Translations under genes and position numbers: made by a program
Notes under the pieces: generated by a model
Databases searched by the model: none
What the model was told of the DNA's origin: nothing
What the model saw: only the letters and a program-made list of their open reading frames with translations
From: CAZFCK01 sp964517355
Lineage (GTDB): Bacteria > Desulfobacterota > Desulfovibrionia > Desulfovibrionales > Desulfovibrionaceae
NCBI GenBank assembly: GCA_964517355.1
Contig: CAZFCK010000117.1
Location: 1-14,604, forward strand
Length of the DNA: 14,604 bases
Direction of reading: 5' to 3'
Part shown: one piece after another, positions 6,068-14,191 of the stretch
Layout of the letters: each line of letters begins with the position of its first letter
Position numbering within the stretch: position 1 is the first letter of the stretch

Positions 6068-7732
6068 TCACATCTGCTCGGGAGCAGTCACGCCGAGCAA
6101 GGTCAAACCGTTCCGGACAACCTGCGCAGCAGCCGTCAGCAGGAAAAGCCGAGCGCGCACGAGCGTTGCGTTCGAAGCGGCAAGCACCTGGTGCACGGTA
6201 TAATAGCGATGAATCATGCTTGCCAAATCCTGCAGATAATAGCTGACAAAGTGAGGAGCCAATCCCAACGCCGCATTGGTCAGGACATCCGGAAACCGGG
6301 CCATGAGCTTGAGCAATTCCGCATCTTCAGGCGTATCCAACGCTTGCAGTTCCTCCGGGCTTGCCTGCGCAGCGGCCGGCAAGGCCTGTCCCCGTTCCTC
6401 GGCCTTACGTAGCAGGGAACATATGCGCGCGTGTGCGTACTGCACATAGTAAACGGGGTTCTCCATGCTTTGCTTCTTGACCAATTCCAAATCAAAATCC
6501 AAGGGGCTGTCGCTCTTGCGCGAAAGAAAAATAAAGCGAGCCGCGTCCGCTCCCACCTCGTGGATCACATCGGCCAACGTTTCAAAGGTGCCGGCGCGGG
6601 TGGACATCGCCACCTGCTCGCCCCCCCGCAAAAGATTCACCAATTGCACCAACACAGCCTGAAAATCATCAGGATTTTTGCCCAAGGCCGCGACGGCCGC
6701 TTTAAGACGGGGCACATACCCGTGATGGTCGGCCCCCCAGAGATCCACCAGCAAGGAATAACCCCGCCGGAATTTATTATCGTGATACGCGATATCGGAA
6801 GCGAGATACGTTAAAAATCCATTCGACTTGCGCAGAACACGGTCTTTATCGTCACCGAACTGGCTGCTTTTGAACCACAGCGCGCCTTCCTCTTCATAGG
6901 CAAGGCCCCGCTCCCGCAAAAAATCCAGGGTCTTCCGCACTTCTCCCGAATCCACCAGAGATTTTTCGGAAAACCAGACCTGATGCTCCACGCCGAAATC
7001 GCAAAGATCCTTTTTAATTCCATCGAGAATGTCCTGCATGGCGAAATCCTGACAAATCGCCAAGGCGCGTTCCTCGTCGTCGCCGCGCAAGGCATCGGCA
7101 TGCAGTTCAAGGGCTCGTGCGGCTATGTCCTTAATGTAATCGCCCTTATAGCCATCTTCGGGAAATGTGCAGTTTCGCCCCATGAGTTCCTGGCAACGCG
7201 CCCAAACCGACGCTCCAAGCAACAGCATCTGCCGCCCGGCGTCGTTGATGTAATATTCCGTGCCCACGTCATAGCCGGAAACACGCAGGATGCGCGCCAG
7301 ACTGTCTCCAATGGCCGCGCCACGGCCGTGACCAATATGCAGGGGGCCAGTGGGGTTGGCCGAAACGTATTCCACCTGCACCTTGCGGCCCTGCCCCACA
7401 TCCTGGCGGCCATATGCATCCGCTTCTTCAAGGATCTGGTTCACAACCTTCTGCCAGAAGGACAGTTCCAGGGTAAAATTCAAGAAACCAGGACCGGCCA
7501 CCTCCACGGCCTGCAAGCCCGCGCCGCGGGCCAAGGCCGCCTCGCGCAACTTTTCCGCCAAATCGCGCGGCTTGGTCTTCGCTTCTTTAGCCAGGACCAT
7601 GGCGATATTACACGCAACGTCCCCGAATTGTTTATCACGAGGCGGTTCGACAAGAGCCTTGTCCGGCCACGTCAACCCCAACTCCCGGACAAGCCCTTGT
7701 AAAAGAGATTCGATGTAAGCTTCCGCGCGCAT
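6068..7732 (-). CDS. argS: Arginyl-tRNA synthetase
   Basis: Class I aminoacyl-tRNA synthetase that charges tRNA-Arg with arginine in the cytoplasm. The HIGH motif is explicit in NPTGPLHIGHGRGAAIGD (residues 132-135). The KMSK-equivalent is VAMSTRAGTFETL (M376-R379), a divergent form usual for this enzyme. The N-terminal Add1 domain (for example DVACNIAMVLAK) and the C-terminal anticodon-binding DALR domain (MIHRYYTVHQVLAASN, ARLFLLTAAAQVVRNGLTLL) are present. The 554-aa length is normal. An out-of-frame ATG and an in-frame GTG (7738) precede the chosen ATG at 7732, which has AAGGA at 9-nt spacing. It lies about 65 nt after fabD, on the same strand. Confidence 0.96.
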   Translation of the reverse strand: MRAEAYIESLLQGLVRELGLTWPDKALVEPPRDKQFGDVACNIAMVLAKEAKTKPRDLAEKLREAALARGAGLQAVEVAGPGFLNFTLELSFWQKVVNQILEEADAYGRQDVGQGRKVQVEYVSANPTGPLHIGHGRGAAIGDSLARILRVSGYDVGTEYYINDAGRQMLLLGASVWARCQELMGRNCTFPEDGYKGDYIKDIAARALELHADALRGDDEERALAICQDFAMQDILDGIKKDLCDFGVEHQVWFSEKSLVDSGEVRKTLDFLRERGLAYEEEGALWFKSSQFGDDKDRVLRKSNGFLTYLASDIAYHDNKFRRGYSLLVDLWGADHHGYVPRLKAAVAALGKNPDDFQAVLVQLVNLLRGGEQVAMSTRAGTFETLADVIHEVGADAARFIFLSRKSDSPLDFDLELVKKQSMENPVYYVQYAHARICSLLRKAEERGQALPAAAQASPEELQALDTPEDAELLKLMARFPDVLTNAALGLAPHFVSYYLQDLASMIHRYYTVHQVLAASNATLVRARLFLLTAAAQVVRNGLTLLGVTAPEQM

Positions 7733-7741
7733 GTGCACATT

Positions 7742-7746
7742 TCCTT
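7742..7746 (-). promoter_or_regulatory. Ribosome binding site deciding the argS start
   Basis: AAGGA on the minus strand, 9 nt from the ATG at 7730-7732 but only 3 nt from the in-frame GTG at 7736-7738. The ATG is therefore favoured. Confidence 0.6.
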
Positions 7747-7797
7747 ATAAAAAGAGAATCTAAAATTTGTCTAGGAAAAAAGACTGCCCAACACGGT

Positions 7798-8772
7798 TCA
7801 ATCATCATTCCCGGCCGACAATGCGGCCGCCTGTTCCAAGGAACCGGCGTTGCGCACCTCCCATTCGTCTCCCTTGCCCGCCAAATTGGGTTTGAGCAAT
7901 TTGGCCAGCACGGTTTTCGGCCCCACTTCGCACCACCAGCGTACGCCGGCCCGCCACTGGGCCTCAACGGTCGCGATCCACTGTACCGAAGATGTCATCT
8001 GTCCCTTCATCTCCCGCAAAATCGCGTCGCCTTCCTGCATGGCCTGAGCGCAAGTGTTCATATACAGAGGGTAGCGCGCCTTGTTCCAGACGAGTTTGCC
8101 CATATAACAGGCAAGCTCCCGTGCCGCCGTCTCCATCATCGGCGAATGGAACGCGCCGCTGACAGCCAGGCGGATCATGCGCCCTTTGTGTTCCTTGACC
8201 AAGGGCTCGGCCGCCGCCACGGCTTCGGCCCGCCCGCTGATCACATACTGGGCCGGAGAATTGTAGTTGGCCACGACCAACATGGCGCCGCTCTTTTCCC
8301 CGGCGTTGCGCACAACGTCTACAACCTGGGGCAGATCCAACTTGAGCAATGCGGCCATGGCGCCTTTGCCTTCAGGATCCGCTTCGGCCATAAGCCGTCC
8401 CCGAAGCGAAACCAATTCCAAAACATGCTGCAAGGACAAGACTTCAGCCGCGGCCAGGGCGCTATATTCCCCCAGGCTATGCCCGGCCATACACAACTGG
8501 GGGCATCTGCTCCGCAAACTCCCTGCAAGATGCATCCAAAAACTCACGTTGACAACCGTGAGCGCCGGCTGCAAATATCGCGTCTCCGACATGGCCGCAT
8601 CATCGCCGTCCCAGTATATTTCCCGAAGCCGCGCACCACATATGGCTTCGGCTTTTTTCCATAAGTCCATCGCTTCCTTGGAGGCTTCGGCAAGGTCGCG
8701 CCCCATGCCGCTTTCCTGGGAGCCTTGCCCCGGAAAAAGCACGGCGCAAGCGGTAGAGTGTTGTTCTGTCAT
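7798..8772 (-). CDS. fabD: Malonyl-CoA:ACP transacylase (FabD)
   Basis: Transfers malonyl from CoA to acyl carrier protein at the entry to type II fatty acid synthesis. The acyltransferase fold is clear: FPGQGSQ near the N-terminus (13-19), the nucleophile motif GHSLGE (S99), an Arg-containing SLRGRLM segment, the catalytic histidine in SGAFHSP (H209) and a late VGPKTVL. Length is 324 aa, slightly longer than E. coli (309). The ATG at 8772 has AAAGGAG with 7-nt spacing, a strong ribosome site. It is the first gene of the minus-strand group fabD-argS-SPOR-pdaD, divergent from rsmG across 120 nt. Other fab genes are not in the window. Confidence 0.95.
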   Translation of the reverse strand: MTEQHSTACAVLFPGQGSQESGMGRDLAEASKEAMDLWKKAEAICGARLREIYWDGDDAAMSETRYLQPALTVVNVSFWMHLAGSLRSRCPQLCMAGHSLGEYSALAAAEVLSLQHVLELVSLRGRLMAEADPEGKGAMAALLKLDLPQVVDVVRNAGEKSGAMLVVANYNSPAQYVISGRAEAVAAAEPLVKEHKGRMIRLAVSGAFHSPMMETAARELACYMGKLVWNKARYPLYMNTCAQAMQEGDAILREMKGQMTSSVQWIATVEAQWRAGVRWWCEVGPKTVLAKLLKPNLAGKGDEWEVRNAGSLEQAAALSAGNDD

Positions 8773-8862
8773 AATCTGGCTCCTTTGGATATGATTGCGC
8801 CTTGATATTTGCTTGGCTGGCTGTGGTATGGCAAGAAACTTTTTTTATCAACCGAAAAACTC

Positions 8863-8880
8863 GGCGGGCGCTGGCCCGCC
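8863..8880 (-). terminator. Terminator-like GC hairpin in the fabD-rsmG divergent region
   Basis: GGCGGGC (8863-8869) and GCCCGCC (8874-8880) form a perfect 7-bp stem with a 4-nt loop. On the minus strand it is followed by GAGTTTTTCGG, as in an intrinsic terminator, yet no minus-strand gene ends there. It may attenuate fabD transcripts that begin further upstream, or act as a 5' hairpin of the rsmG mRNA. Confidence 0.4.
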
Positions 8881-8892
8881 TCATAGAGCATC

Positions 8893-9546
8893 ATGCCCCG
8901 GCTTGCAACTCCCCCACCCACGCCCCGCTCCGTACGTGACGCCTGCGCGCAGTTGGCGCTGCCGTGCGACGACAACCTTGCGGAAAAATTAACTCATTAC
9001 CTCAGCATGTTACAAAAATGGAACATGCGCATGAATCTCGTAGGGCCGCTGCATTGGCAACGCATGCTGGCCGAGCTGGCGGCCGACAGCTGGCATTTGG
9101 CCGATTTTCTGCGAACACTGCCCCTCCCCGGCGCCCCCCGCTGCATGGATCTCGGTGCGGGGGCGGGCCTTCCGGGCATCCCCTTGCGCATGCTGTGGCA
9201 ACAGGGGAGCTACACACTGGTGGAAGTTCGCGCCAAACGCGCCATGTTCATGCAGCAGGCTTTGGCCAACCTGCGACTGCCCGGGGTGGCCGTTTTCGAG
9301 GGACGCGCCGAAGAGGCCCTGGCGCGTGAGGCGCCTTTGGACCTCATCGTCAGCCGCGCATTCATGCCCTGGCTCCGGCTGCTCGAACTGGTTACGCCGT
9401 TTTGCGCGGCAAACGGTTTCGTGGTGTTCATGGCCAATGACCCACCCCCATCATCCTTACCGCAAGGATGGCTGCTGCACTCTCAAAAAGCTTACACTGC
9501 CGGAGGGAAGCAACGTCACTTCTGGGCCATTGCCGCCGCAGGCTGA
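8893..9546 (+). CDS. rsmG: 16S rRNA (guanine-527 N7) methyltransferase
   Basis: RsmG/GidB adds a methyl group to N7 of G527 in 16S rRNA, using S-adenosylmethionine. The diagnostic segments are KWNMRMNLVG (residues 42-51), the SAM-binding loop DLGAGAGLPGIPL (86-98), TLVEVRAKRAMFM and the VSRAF motif near 152. Length is 217 aa against about 207 in E. coli. The ATG at 8893 is the first in frame after a TAG; its ribosome site is weak (AGAG, about 4 nt away). It is not beside gidA (mnmG) here. It is transcribed away from fabD and ends in a small hairpin. Confidence 0.93.
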   Translation: MPRLATPPPTPRSVRDACAQLALPCDDNLAEKLTHYLSMLQKWNMRMNLVGPLHWQRMLAELAADSWHLADFLRTLPLPGAPRCMDLGAGAGLPGIPLRMLWQQGSYTLVEVRAKRAMFMQQALANLRLPGVAVFEGRAEEALAREAPLDLIVSRAFMPWLRLLELVTPFCAANGFVVFMANDPPPSSLPQGWLLHSQKAYTAGGKQRHFWAIAAAG

Positions 9547-9566
9547 AAATGACACGCTTGTCATTT
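9547..9566 (+). terminator. Hairpin immediately after rsmG
   Basis: AAATGACA and TGTCATTT form a perfect 8-bp stem with a CGCT loop, starting at the base after the rsmG stop codon. The stem is AT-rich and its T-run is short, so termination efficiency is uncertain. Confidence 0.45.
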
Positions 9567-9832
9567 CGCTGCAACTCTTCTAGTGTCCTCTTTATACTAT
9601 CTTGGTCAGGTTCCAAGGGAACAATCTCGTAAACGAGGTTTTCCCCATAGAAAAACCCGCCGCCAGGCAGCCACCGCATCGATATTTGGAAAAAGGAGCC
9701 GGGGGGAACCTTTTTTCAACACGGCACCTGTCCGGCTTGTTGTCATGCGCCTTCAGGAAAGCGTCGGCAGGGCTGAGGTTTCCACCGGAAAAAACATCTC
9801 CGCAGGTCGTTACAGCAACCCGCACGAGGTCC
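9567..9832 (+). other. Long leader or spacer before the oligosaccharyltransferase gene
   Basis: About 265 nt without a supported gene. A TATACT hexamer at 9593-9598 resembles a -10 box, but no good -35 lies 16-18 nt upstream. Small inverted repeats are present (GTTCC/GGAAC at 9610-9622 and CTCGT/ACGAG at 9626-9637). The frame of the next gene is open back to 9602, but the translated extension is basic and proline-rich with no recognisable domain, so it is treated as non-coding. Confidence 0.4.
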
Positions 9833-12058
9833 ATGCCTACCTTGCCCACACCCATCTCAATAGTCACACCGCGCACCGAACCCCGCTTGCGCAGGGACAT
9901 AGGCCCGTTGATGCTGTGCCTTGCGTTGCCGTTTGTTCTCGGAATAGGTTTACACCTGCTGGACTATCCCAAATGGGACGAGGCCCGGTTCCGCGTTTCC
10001 GGCGAATATATCCAAGCCACCCACGACGCCTATCACTGGCTTGCAGGAGCCTTGGACATAGGCAAGGCAACGGGCACCCCTTTGGCGCTTCTGGTTCGGG
10101 CACTGCATCGCATGACCGGCGCCCCGTTAGGCGATGTCGCCTTTTTCTCTCCCATGTTCACGGCGGGCCTGGCCGGCAGCGTGGTGGCGCTCTTGGCCTG
10201 GACATTGGGAAGCCTGGAAGCGGGGCTGCTGGCCGGAGTGTTTACCGTTGCCGCCCCCGGTTTTTTTTATCGCACAAGACTCGGCTATTACGACACGGAC
10301 ATGGTGACGCTGCTGTTGCCCCTCCTGCTTTGCTGGGGAATGGCGCATTGGATGCGCCCATGTCTGCATGCGGACTGGTGGACCGGCTTGCGCGCCTTAC
10401 GAAAACACGTTGCGCCGGACGCAGCCCAGCCACGCTTTCTCAAGCCAACAACCGCGCTGTCGCTCCTGCTCTTTGGCGTCTTCGCACGCTATTGCGGCGC
10501 TTGGCACGAGCATATCCATATCTTCGGCATGCTGCTCTACTGCATGGCCCTGATCATGGTTCTTCTCCTGTCCCGCCCCGGGACAAAGGGGTATCTGCTG
10601 TTGGGGCTCAGCATCTTCGGATTGAGCGCCCATATGGGAAATCCGGGGCTCGGCGCGGCAATCGCCGTCATCGCGCTTATCTGCACTGCGCGGCCAAGTC
10701 TGCGCTCCCGCTTGCATACCCTCTGGCCGGCAGCCCTATTGGCGGGAGCGGTGTTGCTTTTCGCCGGACTGCCCCAGGAACTATGGCATGGCGGCCGGAT
10801 GCTGTTGGATAATTACCTGAAGCAGGAAACACAGGCCTCCACAGATGCGGACACGTCCGCAAACGTACCGCCCCAAACGCCGGGGAGGATTGCCGTCTCC
10901 TACCCGTCCGTAGTGCAAAGCATTGTGGAAGCCCAGAATATAGATATCAACAACCTGCTGGTTCGCGTCCATCCCGTGCGCTGGTTGGGGATCCTTGGAC
11001 TGTGCGGTTTCGTAGGCCTCCTTTTCATCAACCCGCTTTCCTTTTTTCTTCTGCCCCTATTCATCTTGGGGCTCTCCTCGGTCGCGCTCGGGGGGCGCAT
11101 GTCCATGTTCGCCGCCCCTATCGCCGGGTTGGGGCTGGCCCTGCCCTTATGCATGCTGGGACGAATCTCGCTCGATTTCCTTCCGCAGGGCTCCTCGCAG
11201 TGGAAGCGTCCCATTCTGGTGAGCTGCATGCTGCTGCTCAGTATCGCTGTCATCATCCCCCCCACGCGCATCTACGCCCTTCTCGTACCGACTCCCGTCC
11301 TGGACAAAGCCCATGCCCAAGCCCTGCTGCACCTGCGCGAAATCGCGCCGGAAGACGCGACCGTCTGGACATGGTGGGACTGGGGGTACCCCACGCAGTA
11401 TTACTCCCGACGCCGCAGCTTTGCCGACGGAGGACGCCAACAGGGGCATCATGTGTTCACCCTGGGGCTGGTGATGCAGACCCCCTCAGCCCTCCAGGCC
11501 GCGCAAGTCATAAAATTCAGTGCGCTCCAGAACAACGAACCCTGGACGCTATGGAATACGCAGCCGGCCGATCAGGTGCAATTTTTTCTCAACACATTGA
11601 AAACTCAGAATTTCCATTTTCCTACTCCCAAGAAGCAATACCTGGTGGTAAGCATCGATAATTTTCGGCTCATGCATTGGATAAGCTATTACGGCTCCTG
11701 GGATCTGGTGCGACGCCAAGGGCATCACGCGCGGGTCGTCCGGCTTTCCCAAACGTTCGACCTTGATTATGAGGCTGGAACCATAACCTTTCCCGCCGAC
11801 GGCAACACGATGCAGCTAAGTTCCATGGATGTCATTTTCGAAAATGAATTGCATCATTATGATTATCCGAATAATCGCCAGGAACGCCATCTTGTTCTCG
11901 AAGACAGCGGAGAGCACTTTTTTCTCATGAACTCGGCAGCCTATAGGAGTCAGGCCGTGCAACTACTGCTCTGCGCCCCTGATGACAAAACTGTTGCCCG
12001 GAACTTCAAACTTGTCCACAATGGCTTTCCAAGCGTAAGAATTTACGAGGTCCGCTAA
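9833..12058 (+). CDS. pglB: PglB/STT3-type oligosaccharyltransferase
   Basis: Single-subunit integral-membrane enzyme predicted to transfer a lipid-linked glycan to asparagine in periplasmic proteins. The 741-aa protein starts after a short basic tail with a membrane segment (LMLCLALPFVLGIGLHLL), then the first-loop motif THDAYHWLAGALD (D65) and the hallmark GYYDTDM (D154, D156). A multi-span region follows, then SIVE (363-366, TIxE-like) and the acceptor-binding motif WWDWGY (514-519), with Trp where most relatives have Tyr in WWDYG. MHWI (614-617) fits the bacterial MxxI motif. The ATG at 9833 has GAGG only 3 nt away; later starts would cut into the first span. It is followed by the phosphatase gene with no gap (TAA-ATG). 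No glycosyltransferases are nearby. PglB is the functional analogue name; the exact symbol in this organism is uncertain. Confidence 0.9.
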   Translation: MPTLPTPISIVTPRTEPRLRRDIGPLMLCLALPFVLGIGLHLLDYPKWDEARFRVSGEYIQATHDAYHWLAGALDIGKATGTPLALLVRALHRMTGAPLGDVAFFSPMFTAGLAGSVVALLAWTLGSLEAGLLAGVFTVAAPGFFYRTRLGYYDTDMVTLLLPLLLCWGMAHWMRPCLHADWWTGLRALRKHVAPDAAQPRFLKPTTALSLLLFGVFARYCGAWHEHIHIFGMLLYCMALIMVLLLSRPGTKGYLLLGLSIFGLSAHMGNPGLGAAIAVIALICTARPSLRSRLHTLWPAALLAGAVLLFAGLPQELWHGGRMLLDNYLKQETQASTDADTSANVPPQTPGRIAVSYPSVVQSIVEAQNIDINNLLVRVHPVRWLGILGLCGFVGLLFINPLSFFLLPLFILGLSSVALGGRMSMFAAPIAGLGLALPLCMLGRISLDFLPQGSSQWKRPILVSCMLLLSIAVIIPPTRIYALLVPTPVLDKAHAQALLHLREIAPEDATVWTWWDWGYPTQYYSRRRSFADGGRQQGHHVFTLGLVMQTPSALQAAQVIKFSALQNNEPWTLWNTQPADQVQFFLNTLKTQNFHFPTPKKQYLVVSIDNFRLMHWISYYGSWDLVRRQGHHARVVRLSQTFDLDYEAGTITFPADGNTMQLSSMDVIFENELHHYDYPNNRQERHLVLEDSGEHFFLMNSAAYRSQAVQLLLCAPDDKTVARNFKLVHNGFPSVRIYEVR

Positions 12059-13699
12059 ATGCGCAAATTGCTCGATCAACTCTCACCCATGAAGTCCGTA
12101 CCGGACGGAAAAAGAAAAAAGATTCTGATTGTTGAAGATAGCAAGATAATCTCCCTCTATATGAAGCGCAGCTTGGAAGAGAGTCATAACTTCGCTATAA
12201 TCCAAAGCTATTCCATGGCGGAAACGCGCGCGATTCTCGATTCCGGGGAACACGACTTTTTCGCCGCCGTGCTTGATCTCAATCTCCCGGACGCGGCCGA
12301 CGGCCAGGTGGTCGATCTTGTCCTGGCTTTCGGCATTCCTTCCATTGTGTTCACTTCGCTCATCGACCAAAAACTCAGACTGCAGATCGAGGCAAAGGGC
12401 GTGGTCGATTACGTGCTTAAAAGCCAAGACGCCGTAAGGCAAGTAACGGACTTGCTCGTGCGGCTGGAGAAGAACCAGCATCTGAAAATCCTCGTGGTGG
12501 AGGACTCCAGTCTGTTACGCCATATGACGACATCGTTTCTCGAACGTTTCGGATTTATAGTTCTCGAAGCGGCAAATGGAGCGGATGCCCTTGAAATATT
12601 GGAGCAGGAGCGCGATATCCCCCTTGTCATCACTGATTATGAAATGCCGAAAATGAACGGCTTCGAACTAATCGGAAGAATCCGTGCGCAATGGAGTAAA
12701 AACGAGCTGGTTATCATCGGCATATCCTCCCACGAAAACGACCTGCTCTCCGCGCGGCTCATCAAGGCAGGGGCGAATGATTTTCTGGCCAAACCCTTCC
12801 AACGTGAAGAACTCTACACACGCATAGTACAAAATCTTGAAACACTTGAATATATAAAGCAAATTAAAGATTCCCTGACAACCATACGCGCCATGCATTC
12901 ACGCATGAAACGGGATTTGGAGGCTGCCGCCCAATTGCAGCAAAGCCTGCTGCCGCAGGAACTGCCGGAAATCCCAGGTGTCAGGGTGGCCAGCATCTTT
13001 GTCCCGTGCGACGAACTGGCCGGCGATACGTATAATATTTTCAGATTGGATGAGACTCATATGGGGATCTTTGTCGTGGATGTGAGCGGACACGGCGTCC
13101 CGGCGGCGTTGCTCTCCGTTACGCTCAGCCGCCTGCTCTGGCCTGACGTCTCACCATCGACAATCCTTTTGGAGGATACCGATAACGGTCAGGGCAAAAT
13201 CGTCCCTCCATGCGATGTATGCAAACTGCTCAACAAGCAGTTTCCGATGAACCCCGACAATTTTCAATATTTCACCTTTGTCTATGGCATATTGGACATA
13301 ACAAGCGGCACCTTCATCTACGCCAACGCCGGCCATCCCGGACCGATCCGCGTGCGCCCCGGACATAAGCCTCAGGACACCAAGCCATTGAACATGGCCA
13401 TTGGCTTTGTTCCGAACACCGTGTTTTGCCAGGAAGAAATCATTCTACACCCAGGAGACAGACTCTATTTTTACACGGATGGCATCGTGGAGGCGAAAAA
13501 CATGGCCGGCGAAGAATTCGGTACCGAACGCCTGTGCGCCACATTGCAGGCCCATTGTGCGGAACCTCTTGAAGCTTCGTTACAAAAAGTCTATTCTCTG
13601 GTCGAAGAATGGAATGTGGATTTTTTTCACGACGACGTCACCATGTGCGCCGTGGAATACATCTCAACAAAACAGCTGCCCAAACATACCTCGGTATAA
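12059..13699 (+). CDS. Dual-receiver PP2C-type serine phosphatase (RsbU-like)
   Basis: A 546-aa cytoplasmic signalling protein. The first receiver domain (about 20-137) has IVEDSK, phosphoacceptor D73 in VLDLNLPD, T99 and K121. The second (about 142-255) has VVEDSS, D193 in VITDYEMPKMNG, S223/S224 and K245-P246. A helical linker with LQQSLLPQELP leads into a SpoIIE/RsbU PP2C domain (about 305-535) with LAGDTYN (D323), DVSGHGVPAA (D341), NAGHPGP, LYFYTDGIVEA (D474) and HDDVT (D525, D526). The predicted role is to dephosphorylate the STAS protein downstream when a receiver is phosphorylated. The ATG follows the pglB stop directly, with GAGG 8 nt upstream inside pglB. The first metal motif is AGDTYN rather than the common GGDxxD, but the key aspartates remain. 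No histidine kinase is in the window. Confidence 0.93.
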   Translation: MRKLLDQLSPMKSVPDGKRKKILIVEDSKIISLYMKRSLEESHNFAIIQSYSMAETRAILDSGEHDFFAAVLDLNLPDAADGQVVDLVLAFGIPSIVFTSLIDQKLRLQIEAKGVVDYVLKSQDAVRQVTDLLVRLEKNQHLKILVVEDSSLLRHMTTSFLERFGFIVLEAANGADALEILEQERDIPLVITDYEMPKMNGFELIGRIRAQWSKNELVIIGISSHENDLLSARLIKAGANDFLAKPFQREELYTRIVQNLETLEYIKQIKDSLTTIRAMHSRMKRDLEAAAQLQQSLLPQELPEIPGVRVASIFVPCDELAGDTYNIFRLDETHMGIFVVDVSGHGVPAALLSVTLSRLLWPDVSPSTILLEDTDNGQGKIVPPCDVCKLLNKQFPMNPDNFQYFTFVYGILDITSGTFIYANAGHPGPIRVRPGHKPQDTKPLNMAIGFVPNTVFCQEEIILHPGDRLYFYTDGIVEAKNMAGEEFGTERLCATLQAHCAEPLEASLQKVYSLVEEWNVDFFHDDVTMCAVEYISTKQLPKHTSV

Positions 13700-13711
13700 T
13701 CATAGAACCTC

Positions 13712-14191
13712 ATGTCACCTTCTAACGACGCACCACAGGCCAATCATGGGCTCCGGCCACACACGCCGACCTTTCATTTGCACACAACGGCCTCGTCTCA
13801 TTCCTGCCGTACGCTGACCAGAGCCGCATTACGCATTATTTCCGACAATATAAGAGATGAAGAATTACTATATTTCTTCGACCTGGCACTATTCGAGGCA
13901 TGCACCAACGTTGCCCGTCACGCATATGGTCAGAACGCTCCGGGCGAGCTGCATCTCACCCTGACCATAACGCCGGGAAAAGATTTGCAGATCACCGTCA
14001 CCGACTTTGGCAAAGGTTTTACGACATGGCCCGTTACGATCAGCAATGCCGATCCTCAAGCCGAATGCGGCAGAGGCTTGTATATGATATCCCAAATCGC
14101 CGATTCTCTCTCCATTACCCGTGAAGAAGGCGCCACCAAAGTACACTTCACGATCAATTTAAGGGACGATCAATGGATTGCATACGAATAG
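13712..14191 (+). CDS. RsbW-like anti-sigma factor / serine kinase (HATPase)
   Basis: A 159-aa GHKL-fold protein predicted to phosphorylate the STAS antagonist and to bind a sigma factor or another output protein. ATP-binding boxes are intact: N box LFEACTNVARHAYG (E62, N66), G1 DFGKGF (D98-F103) and G2 ECGRGLYM (G120-G122). The first 30 residues are a Pro/His-rich tail outside the domain. The ATG at 13712 is 12 nt after the phosphatase stop and has no clear ribosome site, so translation may depend on coupling. Its last 19 nt overlap the STAS gene. No sigma factor gene is in view, so the output partner is unknown. Confidence 0.88.
   Translation: MSPSNDAPQANHGLRPHTPTFHLHTTASSHSCRTLTRAALRIISDNIRDEELLYFFDLALFEACTNVARHAYGQNAPGELHLTLTITPGKDLQITVTDFGKGFTTWPVTISNADPQAECGRGLYMISQIADSLSITREEGATKVHFTINLRDDQWIAYE

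Noticed and set aside
6983..7702. 239-codon ORF opposite argS
   Set aside because: It is antisense to a gene with all expected catalytic motifs; its translation shows no domain.
8146..8664. 172-codon ORF opposite fabD
   Set aside because: It is a shadow of fabD on the other strand, with no supporting ribosome site or domain.
8796..8830. Possible rsmG promoter with TTGATA and TATGGC
   Set aside because: The spacing of about 19 nt and the poor -10 match are not convincing.
9428..9679. 83-codon minus-strand ORF across the rsmG end and pglB leader
   Set aside because: Part of it looks protein-like, but it has no ribosome site, overlaps the rsmG 3' end antisense and matches no family I recognise.
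9602..9832. 77-codon N-terminal extension of the oligosaccharyltransferase
   Set aside because: The extension is basic and proline-rich without recognisable features, precedes the natural first membrane span, and overlaps other open frames caused by base composition.
9583..10812. 409-codon plus-strand ORF overlapping the start of pglB
   Set aside because: It lies in another frame over the clearly coding pglB, has Arg/Pro/Gly-rich composition and no recognisable domain.
11002..11661. 219-codon plus-strand ORF inside pglB
   Set aside because: Out-of-frame shadow across the conserved WWDWG region of pglB.
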